Shown one piece after another: positions 1 through 12,000 of a stretch of DNA of 64,000 bases. Position 1 is the first letter of the stretch, and each line of letters opens with the position of its first letter. This DNA comes from Lamellibrachia satsuma (lineage: Eukaryota; Annelida; Polychaeta; Sabellida; Siboglinidae). The stretch spans positions 1,081,867 to 1,145,866 of the forward strand of contig BSQZ01000095.1 of NCBI GenBank assembly GCA_033239005.1. Direction: 5' to 3'. The notes under the pieces are model-generated. The model did no database searches and was not told the DNA's origin. It saw only the letters and a list, made by a program, of their open reading frames with translations. The position numbers and the translations under genes are program-made.

Positions 1-50
1 ATTGAAATTTAACAATCTTAGATAAGAGGAGGTCAATTTGAAGTTTTTAA

Positions 51-275
51 GATATTGATAAGTTATTTTTTTCACGCAAGAAAGATACTAGAACTAGAGG
101 ACATGAGGTAACATTAGTAAACGATCAGTGTAGATTGAATATCAGGAAGTACTCGTTTCTACAGAAGACTATAAATCAATGGAACAAATTATCTACAGAT
201 TGTGTAACTGCTAGCAGCATGAACGTGTTTAAAAACAAGGTTGACACATATCTCAGGAGGGCGGATTACACATAG
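51..275 (+). mobile_element. LINE reverse-transcriptase 3' end (CR1/jockey-like), fragment
   Basis: An open frame ending with TAG at 273-275 carries the C-terminal signature of CR1/jockey-type LINE polyproteins: a TRTRGH motif near 90-104, then a cysteine and RKYSFLQKTINQWNKL, then a NVFKNKVDTYL ending. The upstream frame is closed by a TAA at 48-50, so only the last 75 or so codons remain. A short tail of TCTTG/AAATCTTG repeats follows at 350-380. Family assignment is by motif recognition only. Confidence 0.75.
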
Positions 276-470
276 ATGAAACAAATTGAACTATCGATAA
301 GCCAATGGCTTCATTGTCCACTTGCCATCTGGGCTTTGTCTTGGATGGCAATCTTGTCAAATCTTGTTAAATCTTGAAATCTTGAGCACGACTCGAATCG
401 CACGCGGGCTGCACTTTTACAAGACGTCAGACTTAAGCAATCGCTTAAACTTATTAAAGTATCGTGTGTG

Positions 471-510
471 TGTGTGTGCGTGCGTGTGTGCGTGCGTGAG
501 TGCGCTCGTG

Positions 511-558
<48 letters not shown>

Positions 559-562
559 TCGT
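471..562. repeat. (GTGC)n / (GT)n microsatellite
   Basis: About 90 bp of TGTG followed by a near-perfect run of CGTG tetranucleotides. The same tetranucleotide (as ACGC) recurs at 13338-13360, 51190-51233 and 57820-57867, so it is a common microsatellite type here. Confidence 0.9.
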
Positions 563-1009
563 TACTCATAACCCAAATGTCATGTTTTTGCAAATTGCCG
601 ACAGCAGGACAATAACATAGCTATTAGTGACACTGTCACCTAATTAGACTCATGGTTAAAGCCTACCTTTATAAAATTTATTTACTATTTATATTACTAT
701 TATTCTCCGCAAATTACATAGGCACACCATTACGCCAAAACAAATATCGTTCTCATGTCATTTCATATTATTCTCCGTAAATTACATCACCCACACACCC
801 CAGGCCTGTCACTCTACACTACTGATTAATATTGTAACCATGCACAGCCAATCTGACCCGACCGAGGTGATTGCTTTAGTGGACAAATGTTGAACGTAGC
901 GTCGACTTCGACACATCGACTAGACTTCACGGATCCTATGGAAAAATGCCCAAATGATCCCCGATCTAGAAATACAGTTTAGTGAAATTACAAAGGATTT
1001 TTGCTGTAG

Positions 1010-1078
1010 GGTGAGTTCGAAGTGACGGAAAGAATGTTTACCATCGACGAAGTTAGTCAGGCAGTGAAACAAGGACGG
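1010..1078 (+). CDS. BCAT-like exon (antepenultimate)
   Basis: 23 codons, phase 0 at both ends. The acceptor is TTTTTGCTGTAG before GGT and the donor is CGG|GTACGT. It encodes an acidic helix ending in VKQGR, which corresponds to the BCAT segment just before the (E)MFG turn. No upstream exon was recognised in 1-1009. Confidence 0.7.
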
Positions 1079-1499
1079 GTACGTAAATGTATACATTTGG
1101 TGGTGCGCGGGCGTGTTGGTGTTGGTGTTGGTGTTGGTGTTGGTGTTGGTGTTAGTGTTGGTGTTGGTGTTAGTGTTGGTGTTGGTGTGCGTTCGCTGTA
1201 GCTCGTGTAAAACTGATAGACACACAATCACGCACGTAAACACAAACTCACTCTCACGAAAGAAACGCACGCACGCTCGCACACACTCACTCACCCTCTC
1301 TCAGTGTGTCTGCTCGCAACGACGAAATGTATTTTACCTACACATTCGACAGCCTTCATCTTAATTCGTTTTTACAACCGCATGACGAATACGGCAAAGC
1401 AAGCAGTAATCCCGCTCAAATCACTTCACTGTGTTGATTTAATTCTTATTACGACCACATGACTTACTGTTGATATGGTCAAACTCGTTTGTTCAATCT

Positions 1500-1530
<31 letters not shown>

Positions 1531-3519
1531 CATCTCCCCCTCTCCCCTTTCTCCCCCTCTCTCTCTCTATCTCTCCATCCCTCTCTCTCCCCCTCCCCAT
1601 CTCTCTCTCTCTTTCTTTCCCCCTCTCTCCCCCCTCTCTCTTTCTCACTCACTATCCCCTGACTCTCTTTCTCTTTTTCTTCCTCCCCTCTCTTCCCCTT
1701 CTCTCCCTCTCTCTCTTCTCTCCCTCCCCCTCTGACTATATCTCTCTTTCTCTCCCTCCCCTCCCCCCTCTCTCTCTCTTTCTCTCCATCCCCCTCTCTT
1801 CTCCTTCTCTCTTCTCTTCCTCCCCTATCTACCCCCTCTTTCTCACTATTCCCCTGACTCTCTCTCTCTTTCTCTCCCTCCCCTTCTCGACTCTCCCTCC
1901 TCTCTCTCTCTTTCTCTGTCTCCCCTCGCCCCTCACTCTCTCTCACTATCCCCCTGACTCTCTCTCTCTCTCTTTCTCTCCCTCCCCTTCTCCCCTCCCC
2001 CTCTCTTTCTCTCCCTCCCCTTCGCTCTCTCTTTTACTATTCCCCTGACTCTCTCGCTCTTTTTTCTTCCGCCCCCTCTCTCCCCTCTCTCTTTTTCTCT
2101 CCCTCCTCTCCCCTTCTCTCTCTCTTTCTATCCCCCTCTCTTCCACGCTCTCTCTCTCTTTCTCTCCCTCCCCCTATCTCTCTCTCTTTTCTCTCCCTCC
2201 CCCTCTCTTCCCCCCTCTCTCTTTCTCTCTCCCTCCCCTCTCTTCACACCTATCTCTCTTTTTCTCTCCCTCCCCCTCTCTTCCGCCCTCTCTTTTTTCT
2301 CTCCCTCCCCCTCTCTACCCCCCTCTCTCTCACTAACCCCCTGACTCTCTCTCTCTCTCTCTCTCTAACACACGCACGCAAACCCGTTTGGTGATGTTCA
2401 AGTATCGTGGGTGATCCACCAGTCGGGAGAACGAGGTCTAATAACGGTATACGTTGGTATTGCCACGTTATTTTCTCTACCATAAAACAACCTGGTGTAA
2501 CTTTGCGTAAACCTGAATCCACAGATGCAAGAGATGTTTGGGTGTTGTGCGGAGTATGGCGTCAGACCGATCACTGAGATAATGTACGACGGAGACAGAC
2601 TGACGATGCCACCCGTGTCAACTGAAGCTTCCATCACCGCGAGACTTAACGTTCAACTCTCAGATATACAGGTCAGTTTTTTACGATCTACTTCTCTCAG
2701 TGAAGAAACCACAACAACGGATCCAAACCATTATAATTTGTTTAAACAGTTGTTTTCTTCTAATACTAATAGTTCAGTACGTCGTATAGAATAATTATGT
2801 CGTAAGGATGATATGGTCATAAATATTGTCCGTGTCGGACGATTTGGACCAAAATATCGATCCTCATCGCAGCATTTTGTTTTAAAACTCGACCTAGCAC
2901 AACATACAGCCTTTCTAACTTATAATTTGTTTAATATGTACATGTTTGTGGATCTTGAATAAAGATGATAATAATAATAAAAAAAAATGCTCATCTGATT
3001 CCTGCATTATGCGTAATCATCGTGAGTACAACATTTATGAATTATCATAATAATTGTAGTTCATGTGAATAAATAAACCAACAAAACGTTTTATGTGTAC
3101 GCAATACTAAACAAAGCATCTTGAAGATGCAATCAACAATATGTTGTTGCTCTCCTCCTTATCCATGAAATCCGAGGTGAGGCTAGCATCGATACTAGTC
3201 GTCGATTGTTTTTCTCCTTCCGTCACTGTTCCCATTTCACCACCACCCGTTTCCATTCCCACCATCCATCGCTGTCGTTCTCCACTCCTCTCTCAATCCC
3301 ACCGAATCTTTCTTCACGCAGTCCTCCCATCCCAGTCGCGGTCTTTCTCTTCGCCTTCTTCCCTCTACTCTTAGCACATCCGCTCTCGTCGTTCGATTAT
3401 GCAACATTGTAATTGCATTTGTTCTGAAGCGCGAATATCCTAACCGAGTCCGTCACACATACTTGCAGTGTGGACGAATACCGAGTGAATGGGTGACCGA
3501 CGTCGAAGGACATCTGTGA
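1010..3519 (+). CDS. Branched-chain-amino-acid aminotransferase-like gene, last three exons
   Basis: Three phase-0 exons (1010-1078, 2525-2671, 3469-3519) join into an 88-codon C-terminal segment that follows the BCAT (class IV PLP aminotransferase) C-terminus step by step: an FTIDEVSQAVKQGR helix, then MQEMFG, a strand-turn with ITEIMYDGDRLTMP, ARLNVQLSDIQ, and a last exon with GRIPSEWV. BCATs transfer the amino group of Leu, Ile or Val to 2-oxoglutarate in cytosol or mitochondria. Splice sites are TGTAG/exon/GTACGT, CCACAG/exon/GTCAGT and TTGCAG/exon. The catalytic lysine lies in exons left of the window. Oddly, the conserved glycine/threonine turn after MFG and the mammalian CXXC are absent, so this may be a divergent paralogue. 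An AATAAA follows at 3667. Confidence 0.8.
1110..1192. repeat. (GGTGTT)n hexanucleotide repeat
   Basis: About fourteen copies of GGTGTT with two AGTGTT variants, in the BCAT-like intron. It gives Leu-Val repeat frames on one strand and Asn-Thr frames on the other; these are artefacts of the repeat. Confidence 0.9.
1497..2372. repeat. Polypyrimidine (CT-rich) tract
   Basis: Roughly 870 bp almost wholly of C and T on the plus strand, with irregular higher-order units of the type TCTCTCCCTCCCC and recurrent CTATCCCCTGACTC interruptions. It fills most of the intron between BCAT-like exons at 1078 and 2525. Long serine/leucine/proline frames on plus and Arg/Glu frames on minus are by-products of the composition. 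Confidence 0.95.
2525..2671 (+). CDS. BCAT-like exon (penultimate)
   Basis: 49 codons, phase 0, beginning MQEMFG and ending LSDIQ, with acceptor CCACAG and donor GTCAGT. In BCATs an intron at the matching LTDIQ|YG position is expected. After MFG the residues are CCAEYGVRP where the family has a small Gly/Thr-containing turn that contacts the PLP phosphate. Confidence 0.85.
3469..3519 (+). CDS. BCAT-like terminal exon
   Basis: Sixteen codons and TGA at 3517-3519, after acceptor ACTTGCAG. The product CGRIPSEWVTDVEGHL matches the YG...(E/D)W(T/V) tail of BCATs, with the tyrosine replaced by cysteine. Confidence 0.8.
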   Translation, partial: CGRIPSEWVTDVEGHL

Positions 3520-3666
3520 ACGAACATCACACGACGAATAATGGCAGTTATTTCAAGGATGCAAGACGACCGTGTCAACACTAACTGAGACGAAACTTTT
3601 TGAAATTGTATATATTAGATGCAGAAAGGCAGTCGTCACGAGTTGCATCAATGCACCATTGTGCAG

Positions 3667-3672
3667 AATAAA
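3667..3672 (+). promoter_or_regulatory. Candidate polyadenylation signal (BCAT-like gene)
   Basis: AATAAA about 148 bp past the stop codon. It is the first canonical hexamer downstream. Confidence 0.55.
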
Positions 3673-4191
3673 TCAATTATTAAACAATGGTTCCAAATAG
3701 TTGGTGGATGCATGTCATATATTTCATGTATAATTTCAATCGCTTGTCCTTGCCATCCACCCCGGCGCAACAATTAATCAAAATATTCATCTCATCTGAC
3801 TTCGTGTTGTCGCTTCGAATAGTTGGCGTCTTGTTTTGATATGTATGAGCTTCACAACAAGTCCGTATGGCGTCACTACTAGCGACAACGTGCGGATCTT
3901 TGTGAAGCTCATGGATTGCGCACACCTGTGCAGTATATCGTGTGCAGTATATGGGGTGTGCAGTATATCGGTATATCTTAAAATGTTCTACCCATCGGCT
4001 ATCACGATACGCGTAATGAAGGTAACTTCGACGTGGTTCACACCTACAATTGTATTGGCTAAGAGCGCGAGACACGGTGGAGACTTTCCATTCGTTGATT
4101 CATGCTATACTCGCTAGAGGCACTTTTGTTTAATAATATTTAACAATATAATTATAATTCAATAATTCTTGGGCATACATAGTCTCACTTT

Positions 4192-4238
4192 TAACACCCC
4201 CCCACACACACACACTGTGTGTGTGTGGGGGGGTGTTA
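4192..4238. repeat. Perfect 23-bp inverted repeat with 1-nt centre
   Basis: TAACAC, seven C and an (AC) run form the left arm (4192-4214). Base 4215 is the centre, and 4216-4238 is the exact reverse complement. The DNA could extrude a cruciform. Confidence 0.95.
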
Positions 4239-4727
4239 GAAAATTTGCTACTGACACATTTGTATAATATTTCTTACACGTTCTTTTATTTTGTATTGGA
4301 AGTGATGTCATTAGGACCCTTCGGGTCACTTCGGTTCCTTCCAGGCTCCTGAGAAGTTAATTAAACAACCTTAATTGTCAAAACGGGGCTAATTGAGCCA
4401 CCCAATGCAGAGTTAATTGAGCAGCGGTTATAGAAGGAAGACGAGTGTTCTTTACCTCAAAAAACATCCAAGGAATACATTTTTCCCGAGCAAATTGGGA
4501 TATCGGATACAAGGCAACATATTAGCAGTTAGTTACACTGGTTGCGGTTGGCCTACAGTCTGCATTAATTAAGTGTGACGACTTATTAATTAAACAGGTA
4601 GACTTGTCTGAAACTCGTTGTACCCAATGGGTCGATGAATTGTTATGAAATGTTAATACAAAACCTACGTAAATTAAACAAATAAAGCATTTACCTAATT
4701 TACGCTACACTGTGACACAACTTACCC

Positions 4728-4856
4728 CACATCAAGTATTAGTTGATCTAGCTTATCAACTGTATTTGAATCAGCTACATATAATTATTTATGCATACTA
4801 GATATACTATCTTGGCATAAAATTGTCTACTGATAATCGTAGTTTATGTAAGTAAA
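4728..4856. repeat. Dispersed repeat, copy A
   Basis: This segment aligns with 60311-60440 (shared CTACATATAATTA, ATGCATACTAGATATA and AATCRTAGTTT blocks in the same order). The family is unknown; AT-rich, no coding potential. Confidence 0.65.
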
Positions 4857-5369
4857 AAAAATGACTTATGAACATGATTGTGCCATAGATATCAAAAAGA
4901 ATGAAAAATGGCTAAACTAGCACTGCCTTTCCCTACGCCTACGGTGACAGCATTCCATCGCTGGCCTACCGAGTTCATGTATACTGGTCCTTGTGCGCTC
5001 GCCAGATGGCGGCACGTAGTGCACAGCATTTTGATAAAAGAAGCTGCCAACATAAGCAACTATTGATTTTGAACTGGCGGTCAGAAATGCATTTAAAATG
5101 TTACTACATATACGTGTTATAAAAAACATTTACTTTCATGCAATAATTTATTTCGAAAAGTTACGGCGCTAACCAATTACACCGCGAGTGTCTGTTTTTC
5201 CTGTACACAAAAGTTTAGGTCACTATAGGGGAGTCAAATGAAAACATTTCGTTGGGTATTCGTCCTCAGTTGTTGGACATATGTAAGTGCGGTGGCTTGA
5301 CATGCTCGCTTCGCCGGCTTGGCGCTCGCTATTACTATACGTTTGACCATTGTACGTGATTGCTGTATA

Positions 5370-5405
5370 TCAGCGGTTCCCAGCCTTTTTCTGCACGCGT
5401 ACCCC
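5370..5405 (+). mobile_element. hAT-like terminus
   Basis: CAGCGGTTCCCAGCCTTTTT followed by CGCGTACCCC is the common end of Charlie/ZBED-type hAT elements. I did not find the opposite end, so this is a fragment or a diverged copy. Confidence 0.4.
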
Positions 5406-8400
5406 ATGTCCTGAAACGATCGGCCGGGTACTCCATCACAGTGACAGAATTATAGACGAAACAACATTCAACACTGAGTTCAGTGATACATTTTCTTGAC
5501 GACAAAATTGTACCCTGGATGGGTAAAATAAGAAAATATTCGAGAAACCACCTCAACGTGAGGGCTGAGTTTACCTGGTCAAAACCAGGACTTCGATTCG
5601 GGGAACAGTCGGATAAGGAGACACGTAGGCCATCGATCCTACATGCACAGTCGGGCACGAAATTAATTTAGTTTACATGCAAAACATTGACCAAAATCCT
5701 TGTTCGGCGAGATAATTTTATGTAGATGAAAACATAATGTGCACCTCAGCTACCTATGGATACAATTCGCTCATCTTCAACCAAAACTTTGGCAGGGGAA
5801 GATGCGGTGAGAATTTCAACAAATCCTCCTGCACCTCCACACTGAATGGGTGAAATTCGAATCCAGCGCATTCAGATCTAAGAAGCATGTCTGAAACTCC
5901 TTCCGCATGGAAGGCAGGTGCGCCTGCACAAGTTGCCCCATGTTTCTATGTCCCGTTTCGTCATCCTGAAGCTGGCCCGTCCACGTGGTTTTAAAAAGAA
6001 TTCGAGCGTACACAATCAGCCGGGGATTTCTTATGCGATTTCCGACACCCCCCTCCCACGGCGGGCATGTGAAGTGCCGCTATTGTGTGTTCTAACGTGT
6101 TGAAGTGTCGTCCTTTGATGTTGCCGTCCCACCATCTCTAACTTTATGATTAATGCTTGTACGTTGTCTACGAAATTAATCACGCAGCGAACAGGCCTTG
6201 AAGTAACTTGTTAAGCGAGTTCAGGTGGAACACGATGTTGTTTAAGCATGCCAGCTTCAACAGCCACCTTTATCCGAAAGTGTGTCTACGACTGCTACTT
6301 GACGACGCGGTCAAAGAATTGGGTGATCTCATCTTTGTGCGACACCATTTGAACTCAGTGTGGCCTCTGCATGAAGAGCAGCGCCTCTTGGTCCGTATCG
6401 AGCTCTTGGCACAAGAGCCTGGTATTGGAGGCGTTCGACTTCATGACACAAACTCACTAGTTAGGCACTAACCATTGAAACGAGGCGAAATCGTCGTAAC
6501 GTACGGATAATTTAGATGGTAAGTATCTTAACTGGAAAAGCTGTACGTCTTTCTAGAATAGCAATTGTACTTGGATCCCGACTTTTTCTAGTAGCGTTGA
6601 ATGTTTGCTTGACATAAATGTTGTGTAAATTTTATAATAATACACACATTTTCTTCTGCGTGGATCACAAAGCGAAATTTGTATACCATTGCACGTAACC
6701 TTAGCTTCAGCCAACCCTCCGCGTACCCCCTGGGAAACCTCTGGCGTATCACAGCTTCAGATCCGCTGCTGTACATATTGCGTCTTCGTAGAGGCGATAA
6801 TTGGGTGGGTCCAGATTTTAAAAAAATGCCCGCTCTAACACCGAAGAAGTTAATGAATTCGATAAACACAAATTGGCTTATACTTTTATTACAATATTAG
6901 CTGCACAGTACCGTAGCAAATCTCGACCGACTTCATTTCCGGCATTCTGAAATTGCTTATCGAGCTAGTTTAAACCAATCACAAACTATCTGCTAAATGA
7001 ATCTTGCCACCCTCGGAGCAAGATTACGTAATTCAAACGCCACCTGTGAAAAACCGATACCGGGAACAAACACTGTATGCTTGACATGTCCCACAAGTCA
7101 GCCGGTGCGAATGAACTCATGACAATGCACATATATTCTATATACAATGTTGAAACGAATAAAAACTTGCTAGGATTTCCGCAGTCATTCATTGCATAAA
7201 CCATTCGGAACAATCATTTTTCAACACATGGTTAACTCCACATTTCATTTCATAATCCAACGAGTTCATCTGCAATACGGCTGCCATCGAGTAAGCATTC
7301 AGTGCAGACGAACGACACAATAACTACCAAACAAAATTACAGTATTGGCAAGTTAAGCATGCAGCAATTTCTACACAATTCTAAGTCTATAACTTGTGGA
7401 AAAAGAACTTTCTTACGTGCAGTAAACCTACGTGTTGAGGGTGCTGCAAGGAAGAAACCCACAGGAGGGAAAGCAACACCATTTTCTGCAGGTTCTTTGC
7501 AGTTAATCCCACCCCTGCCCAAATAAGCAAGTCTTCTCCACTTGCCATACTACTTTCAACTAAGGGTCATCGTCTGTTGAGTATCTTACAAGCTACCCAC
7601 TTACTGTCGAGAAGAAAATAAGTCAGATCTATCTGCCCGACTGTTGGTGTATCTGGAGTGGTACATCATGTTCTTTCACGATGCTGTCTGAACTAACCAT
7701 CACTTCCATGTTAACCCTGCCCACTTGCTAAAATTCAATGCTTCCAAGGTCGTCACTTTTGACAACCAAAATGCCTTTCTTTTCGGTTGGCTCTGGATAG
7801 TAAGACATGGTGCCCTTAAACCCTCAGTCATCACGATCACTTACAAAGTGGACGCATTACCCTGCATGGAGATGAACCCCGCTGTCACTACACCCTGCCT
7901 AGCTACAAACACGTATGTACAACACAATGCAATGTAGGGGTCACCATGCAACGTTGACAGCACATGTATATGTTCCCAAGAGCCGTGTGAAACATGCAAA
8001 CATACCAAAAGTAAAACATGCTTCCACCGATGCATAAATCTTTTGACACATCTGTGACACTTTAGCCAAGCCACATAAACATACGACACTACTGCGTATA
8101 TCAAGGTCAACGTATTCATGCCCAGTAGACCGACGAGACAAGAATCTGCAATGTTTTGGTGTTTGACAAATCGTCAAATGGACGACTAATTGCCATACGA
8201 TTCCGTCTCATGTCTATGACGACGAGCAGCGCAGTTTAAATGCATTTAACACTGACGGGTGTAACATGATATCAAATCTGTGTTAACTAGTTAGTTCACG
8301 AGAACGTCATCGCGCACAAGACATTCAATTTTGTACGAGTAACCTTCCGATTGGCTGCAGGTGAATCCAAACGATTCCACGAAACGGACTGCACGAATCC

Positions 8401-8494
8401 ATTTCTGAGATCAAACATAGACAATTCATCGGGTTCACACAACGTTCCAGCTGTTGTTGCCATGGTAACCATTCCACTGCCAACTAGGTGGCGC

Positions 8495-9096
8495 TCATAT
8501 GGAAGGAATGTCTATGACCAACTCCGGAAAGCAATCATCTTCTTTGTCATCAAACATTGGCGAGTCGTCCAATCGACTACTCGCCTTTCTCGTCACTCTC
8601 TTTCTGTTGTCACCGGCTGCAGTTGCGTTTTTCGAGTTCTGCCTCGTTGCGGAACCTTGAAGTGGCGCACTGGCTGCCTGTCGTTTACCATTTGTCGACT
8701 TTGTTTTCAGTGCCGCACTGTTCTTTGTGTTCGCAAGCGCGTCTCCGGCACCCAGTGCGTTGTTCACGGGCTTCGACACCGACCGTTCGCTGCGACGACT
8801 TGACACCGACGACGAACGCGACGTCGACGACAGTTCCACAGTCGACGCGTCAGAGTCGCTCTGATTGGAGGAAGATTCACACGATGAGCCTGTGCCAATG
8901 CTGGGTGTGACGAGCTTAGATTCCTCAACTGTTGCCAGGATGTCAGTGTGGTCGGAGCATACGAGCTTCTTGCCGGGCAGCTCAAAGATGTTGCTGGTGA
9001 TGTGAGAGGAGCAGAACGAGTTCGGACACTCGCCGCACAGCTTGACAGCGCGGGCACCGCACACGTCACAGTGGTGCCACGGACACAGCCATTTAC
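8495..9096 (-). CDS. NSD (NSD1/2/3-like): NSD exon 20: C-terminal finger and tail
   Basis: 602 nt ending with a stop at 8495-8497. [14 protein letters not shown] plus a Cys/His cluster completes the C-terminal PHD/C5HCH module. A Ser/Thr-rich, then basic, disordered tail follows, ending in an acidic patch with [10 protein letters not shown]. Acceptor TTTGCAG. Confidence 0.95.
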
Positions 9097-12000
9097 CTGC
9101 AAACATTTCAAAATAATTCAAGTTATCAAAGCATCCCTTAACACACGCAAGAAACCCAATAGTCACATACATTTCCTTTTAAATTGTTATCCGCATTGAC
9201 AATTGTAAAACATGTATTTAGTATATTACTCAGGCTAGGGGGCTAGGACATCGGACATAGACCGATTAAACTTGAAAATGTCCTATCGTTATGACCTTGT
9301 CAGATCATTTGTCCGAAAAAATTATCGTAGGAGCAGTCATGTGTCCTATCTGTTTTATCACTGTGGACATTGGGAACAACTTTTACCGAACTCCGAAGTT
9401 CGTTCGCTAGTTCGGCTTCTCACCATTCGGCTGCGTCTGCAATTCATACTAAAGCTACGATTCCATATGTACGGATGCGGCATGCGACAACAAATGGCTA
9501 TAGTGGGAATTCATAGCAGTGATTCCACGTGTGCGGATGCGTTTTGTCATTCGGATACGGATGCAGCGACACGAATAGCTCCATGTAGCGATTCAAATCG
9601 TACCCGCACACGATTCGGACTGGAAATTCCCAGGAGTGACGTCAATATAGAGGTATTTTCCCAAGTTTCAAAATGACAGCGTCAATAAGAATTCGTTGAT
9701 AAGGACTAGGATTGAAACATGCCGTCACGTCAGTTCTGGTGGAAGAAGTGCGTCATAATCCTATTTTAAATGACCCCAAGTGTGTACAGCATAAAGACGC
9801 TCAGAAAATTCACAACACGTGGAGCAGTATCTACGTTATGATGGCACGGGAATTCGGCAAATGCGAATGGCAATCAATTGTGTCGAAGAAGCTCACGATG
9901 GTAGGTACTACGTAGAAGTACTACCTAAGACTGTCTGCGACAATTGAGTTGAGCAAAAACGGCAAACCAGAAGCGGAAAGAGAAATAAAAGGCATTGCGT
10001 TCCGCATGCATGGAATCACGCAAAACGCATTCCGCTAACCACAAACGCACCGCAGCCATATCCGTACATATGGAATCCTAGCTTTAATGCGTCATCTATT
10101 TCTGGCCTTGAAGAAGGCACTTCAACAATAATAGACGTTTTTCAAACGCAAAGTACTTCAGTTACTAAGCATTACAGGAGCTGTTTAATTCACAAGCCGC
10201 TAAGGGCGCTGCTAGCGCCAAAACTGTCCAACAAGGGGCGCTACATTAGTGCAGACACCATCCACCAGGTGGCGTACTCGAAATACTTCCATTACTACGC
10301 ACTTTCAAGAAGTTCTTCAATTGATTTGGGTTATCCGATCTCAGCCAGTATATGAAACCAGTCTAGATCTTGCTAGTTTCAAATACGCTTGCTGACTTCC
10401 TGCAGATCTTTGTCGAGGGCAGTTGGAAATGTTGTTCGTGAATGCCCTCGCCAGCGGATGTGAAATATTGGTCTATGGACAGCTGTGCAGGGGTTCACGT
10501 GACATGTGAAGCACATGTCTAAACACACACGCGCACATGCATGCACGCACACACACACACACTGAAACAATTAAAATATATGTACAAAAAAAGTTGTCAT
10601 TTTAATTACACATTTATTGAAGGTAAACAATAATTTTTAAATCCATGTGATTGATATCTTGGTAGTCAATTTTTGGTGCCTCTCTCTTTTAGTATGTAAT
10701 TTGTTACCAATGAGCCAAATCATTAAAAGTGGTGCTGATTGCAATATGTCACTGCATGTGAATGAAGAATAAAAATTTTTCACCTAACTACAAAAAACTT
10801 TCCATTTTTAATAGTGTTGTTCTTTATAACTACACTGCACTGCACACTGCTCAACTAGTTGCTACTACTACTCAAGTCTCGAAGTGCAAACAAAATCACT
10901 GAGCATCTTTCATGGTAGAATGTCCTATTGTTTTTGTGGAGTCAGGACATCGTGTCCTATTGATTTCAGAGGTTCAGGACAGTTTGTCCTATAACTTCTG
11001 TTTTCAGTGTGCATCACTGAGAACAAAAAGGGATGATCTAATTACAACAAATAAGGGAACAAGGGGCAAGCTGCAAGTTGTATAATAATGTTAAAACAGG
11101 GAACAGATTGCAGCACCACGCAATTTTCCAATGAAGTACACATATGCAGAGTGATCAACACGGGAACATTTGCAATTTTTAAGTTGAAGGAAGTTCTGTC
11201 AAGCAAGACTGCATCCTGTGCCACCAGTACATCGGATGGTGGCACGAAAGTTGCTATAAATATGAAAGACACATAATACATAATTTAGAATTACTTGATA
11301 ACTCATCCAGATTTGTGGTTTTCTACTGTCAACTCGCTCCAATGTGAAAGTCACCTTGCCCCAGGTGGCTAATGGGTAATTATTTTTACAATTATTTCTC
11401 ATTATCCCATTAATTGCATATTAAATGTTATTATTTTGAAAGAAGGTACACATGTTCCCGTCTAATTTGTATTGTTATTGTTGATGTTAATAAACCACAT
11501 AAATCATCGATCAATGCTAAACGTTGTCAACTTGTCTCGGTGTCCTGTACTCATTTAAAAAGTAATTAATAAGAATGGCAACTTTTATTTGCACCTAAAT
11601 CTTTGGAAACCAAACTCTTGGTGGGTGCTGAGGCTATGACATGCTTGTTTTGAATTGAGTAGTTTCAGTAGAAATTTTAAGATAAACTAAAACAATTATT
11701 AGACTGCAGTGGAAATAATGACATATGAATTTTTTTATTACATTTTTGGTGTCGATTCCTGACCTTAGTTTTTGAATAAAAAAAATTGCTACAAACGAGA
11801 TATGTGATAACGGCACTGACCGTGGGGTGGTTTTGTGAGTTTGAGACACTTCAGGTGGTAGACTTTAGCACACTTGTTCCGGTCACACATGACCAGTTCC
11901 CCGCCCTCCCCGCACCGGTAGCATGTGTCCTCATGTTCAGGCCGCGTGTCCACACGCACTCGCGACTTCCTTCGTTTCGACTTGGCATCACGCGCTCGCT

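Larger units (their letters stand above)
3690..8494. other. Intergenic region between two convergent genes
   Basis: No exon with credible splice sites or family similarity was found. It holds a perfect palindrome (4192-4238), one copy of a dispersed repeat (4728-4856), a hAT-like terminus (5370-5405) and AT-rich unique sequence. Open frames at 6208-6471, 7302-7526 and 7725-7937 resemble nothing I recognise. I saw no strong AATAAA just past the NSD stop on the minus strand. Confidence 0.6.

Noticed and set aside
1470..2522. Ser/Leu/Pro-rich and Arg/Glu-rich open frames on both strands
   Set aside because: They exist only because the polypyrimidine tract rarely forms stop codons; the composition explains them.
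6208..6471. 87-codon plus-strand frame in the intergenic region
   Set aside because: The amino-acid mix looks protein-like but I can tie it to no family and see no flanking exons; it may be an antisense transposon relic.
11088..11276. 62-codon plus-strand frame in the NSD intron
   Set aside because: No splice sites or recognisable motif; it lies opposite to the NSD transcript and fits chance.
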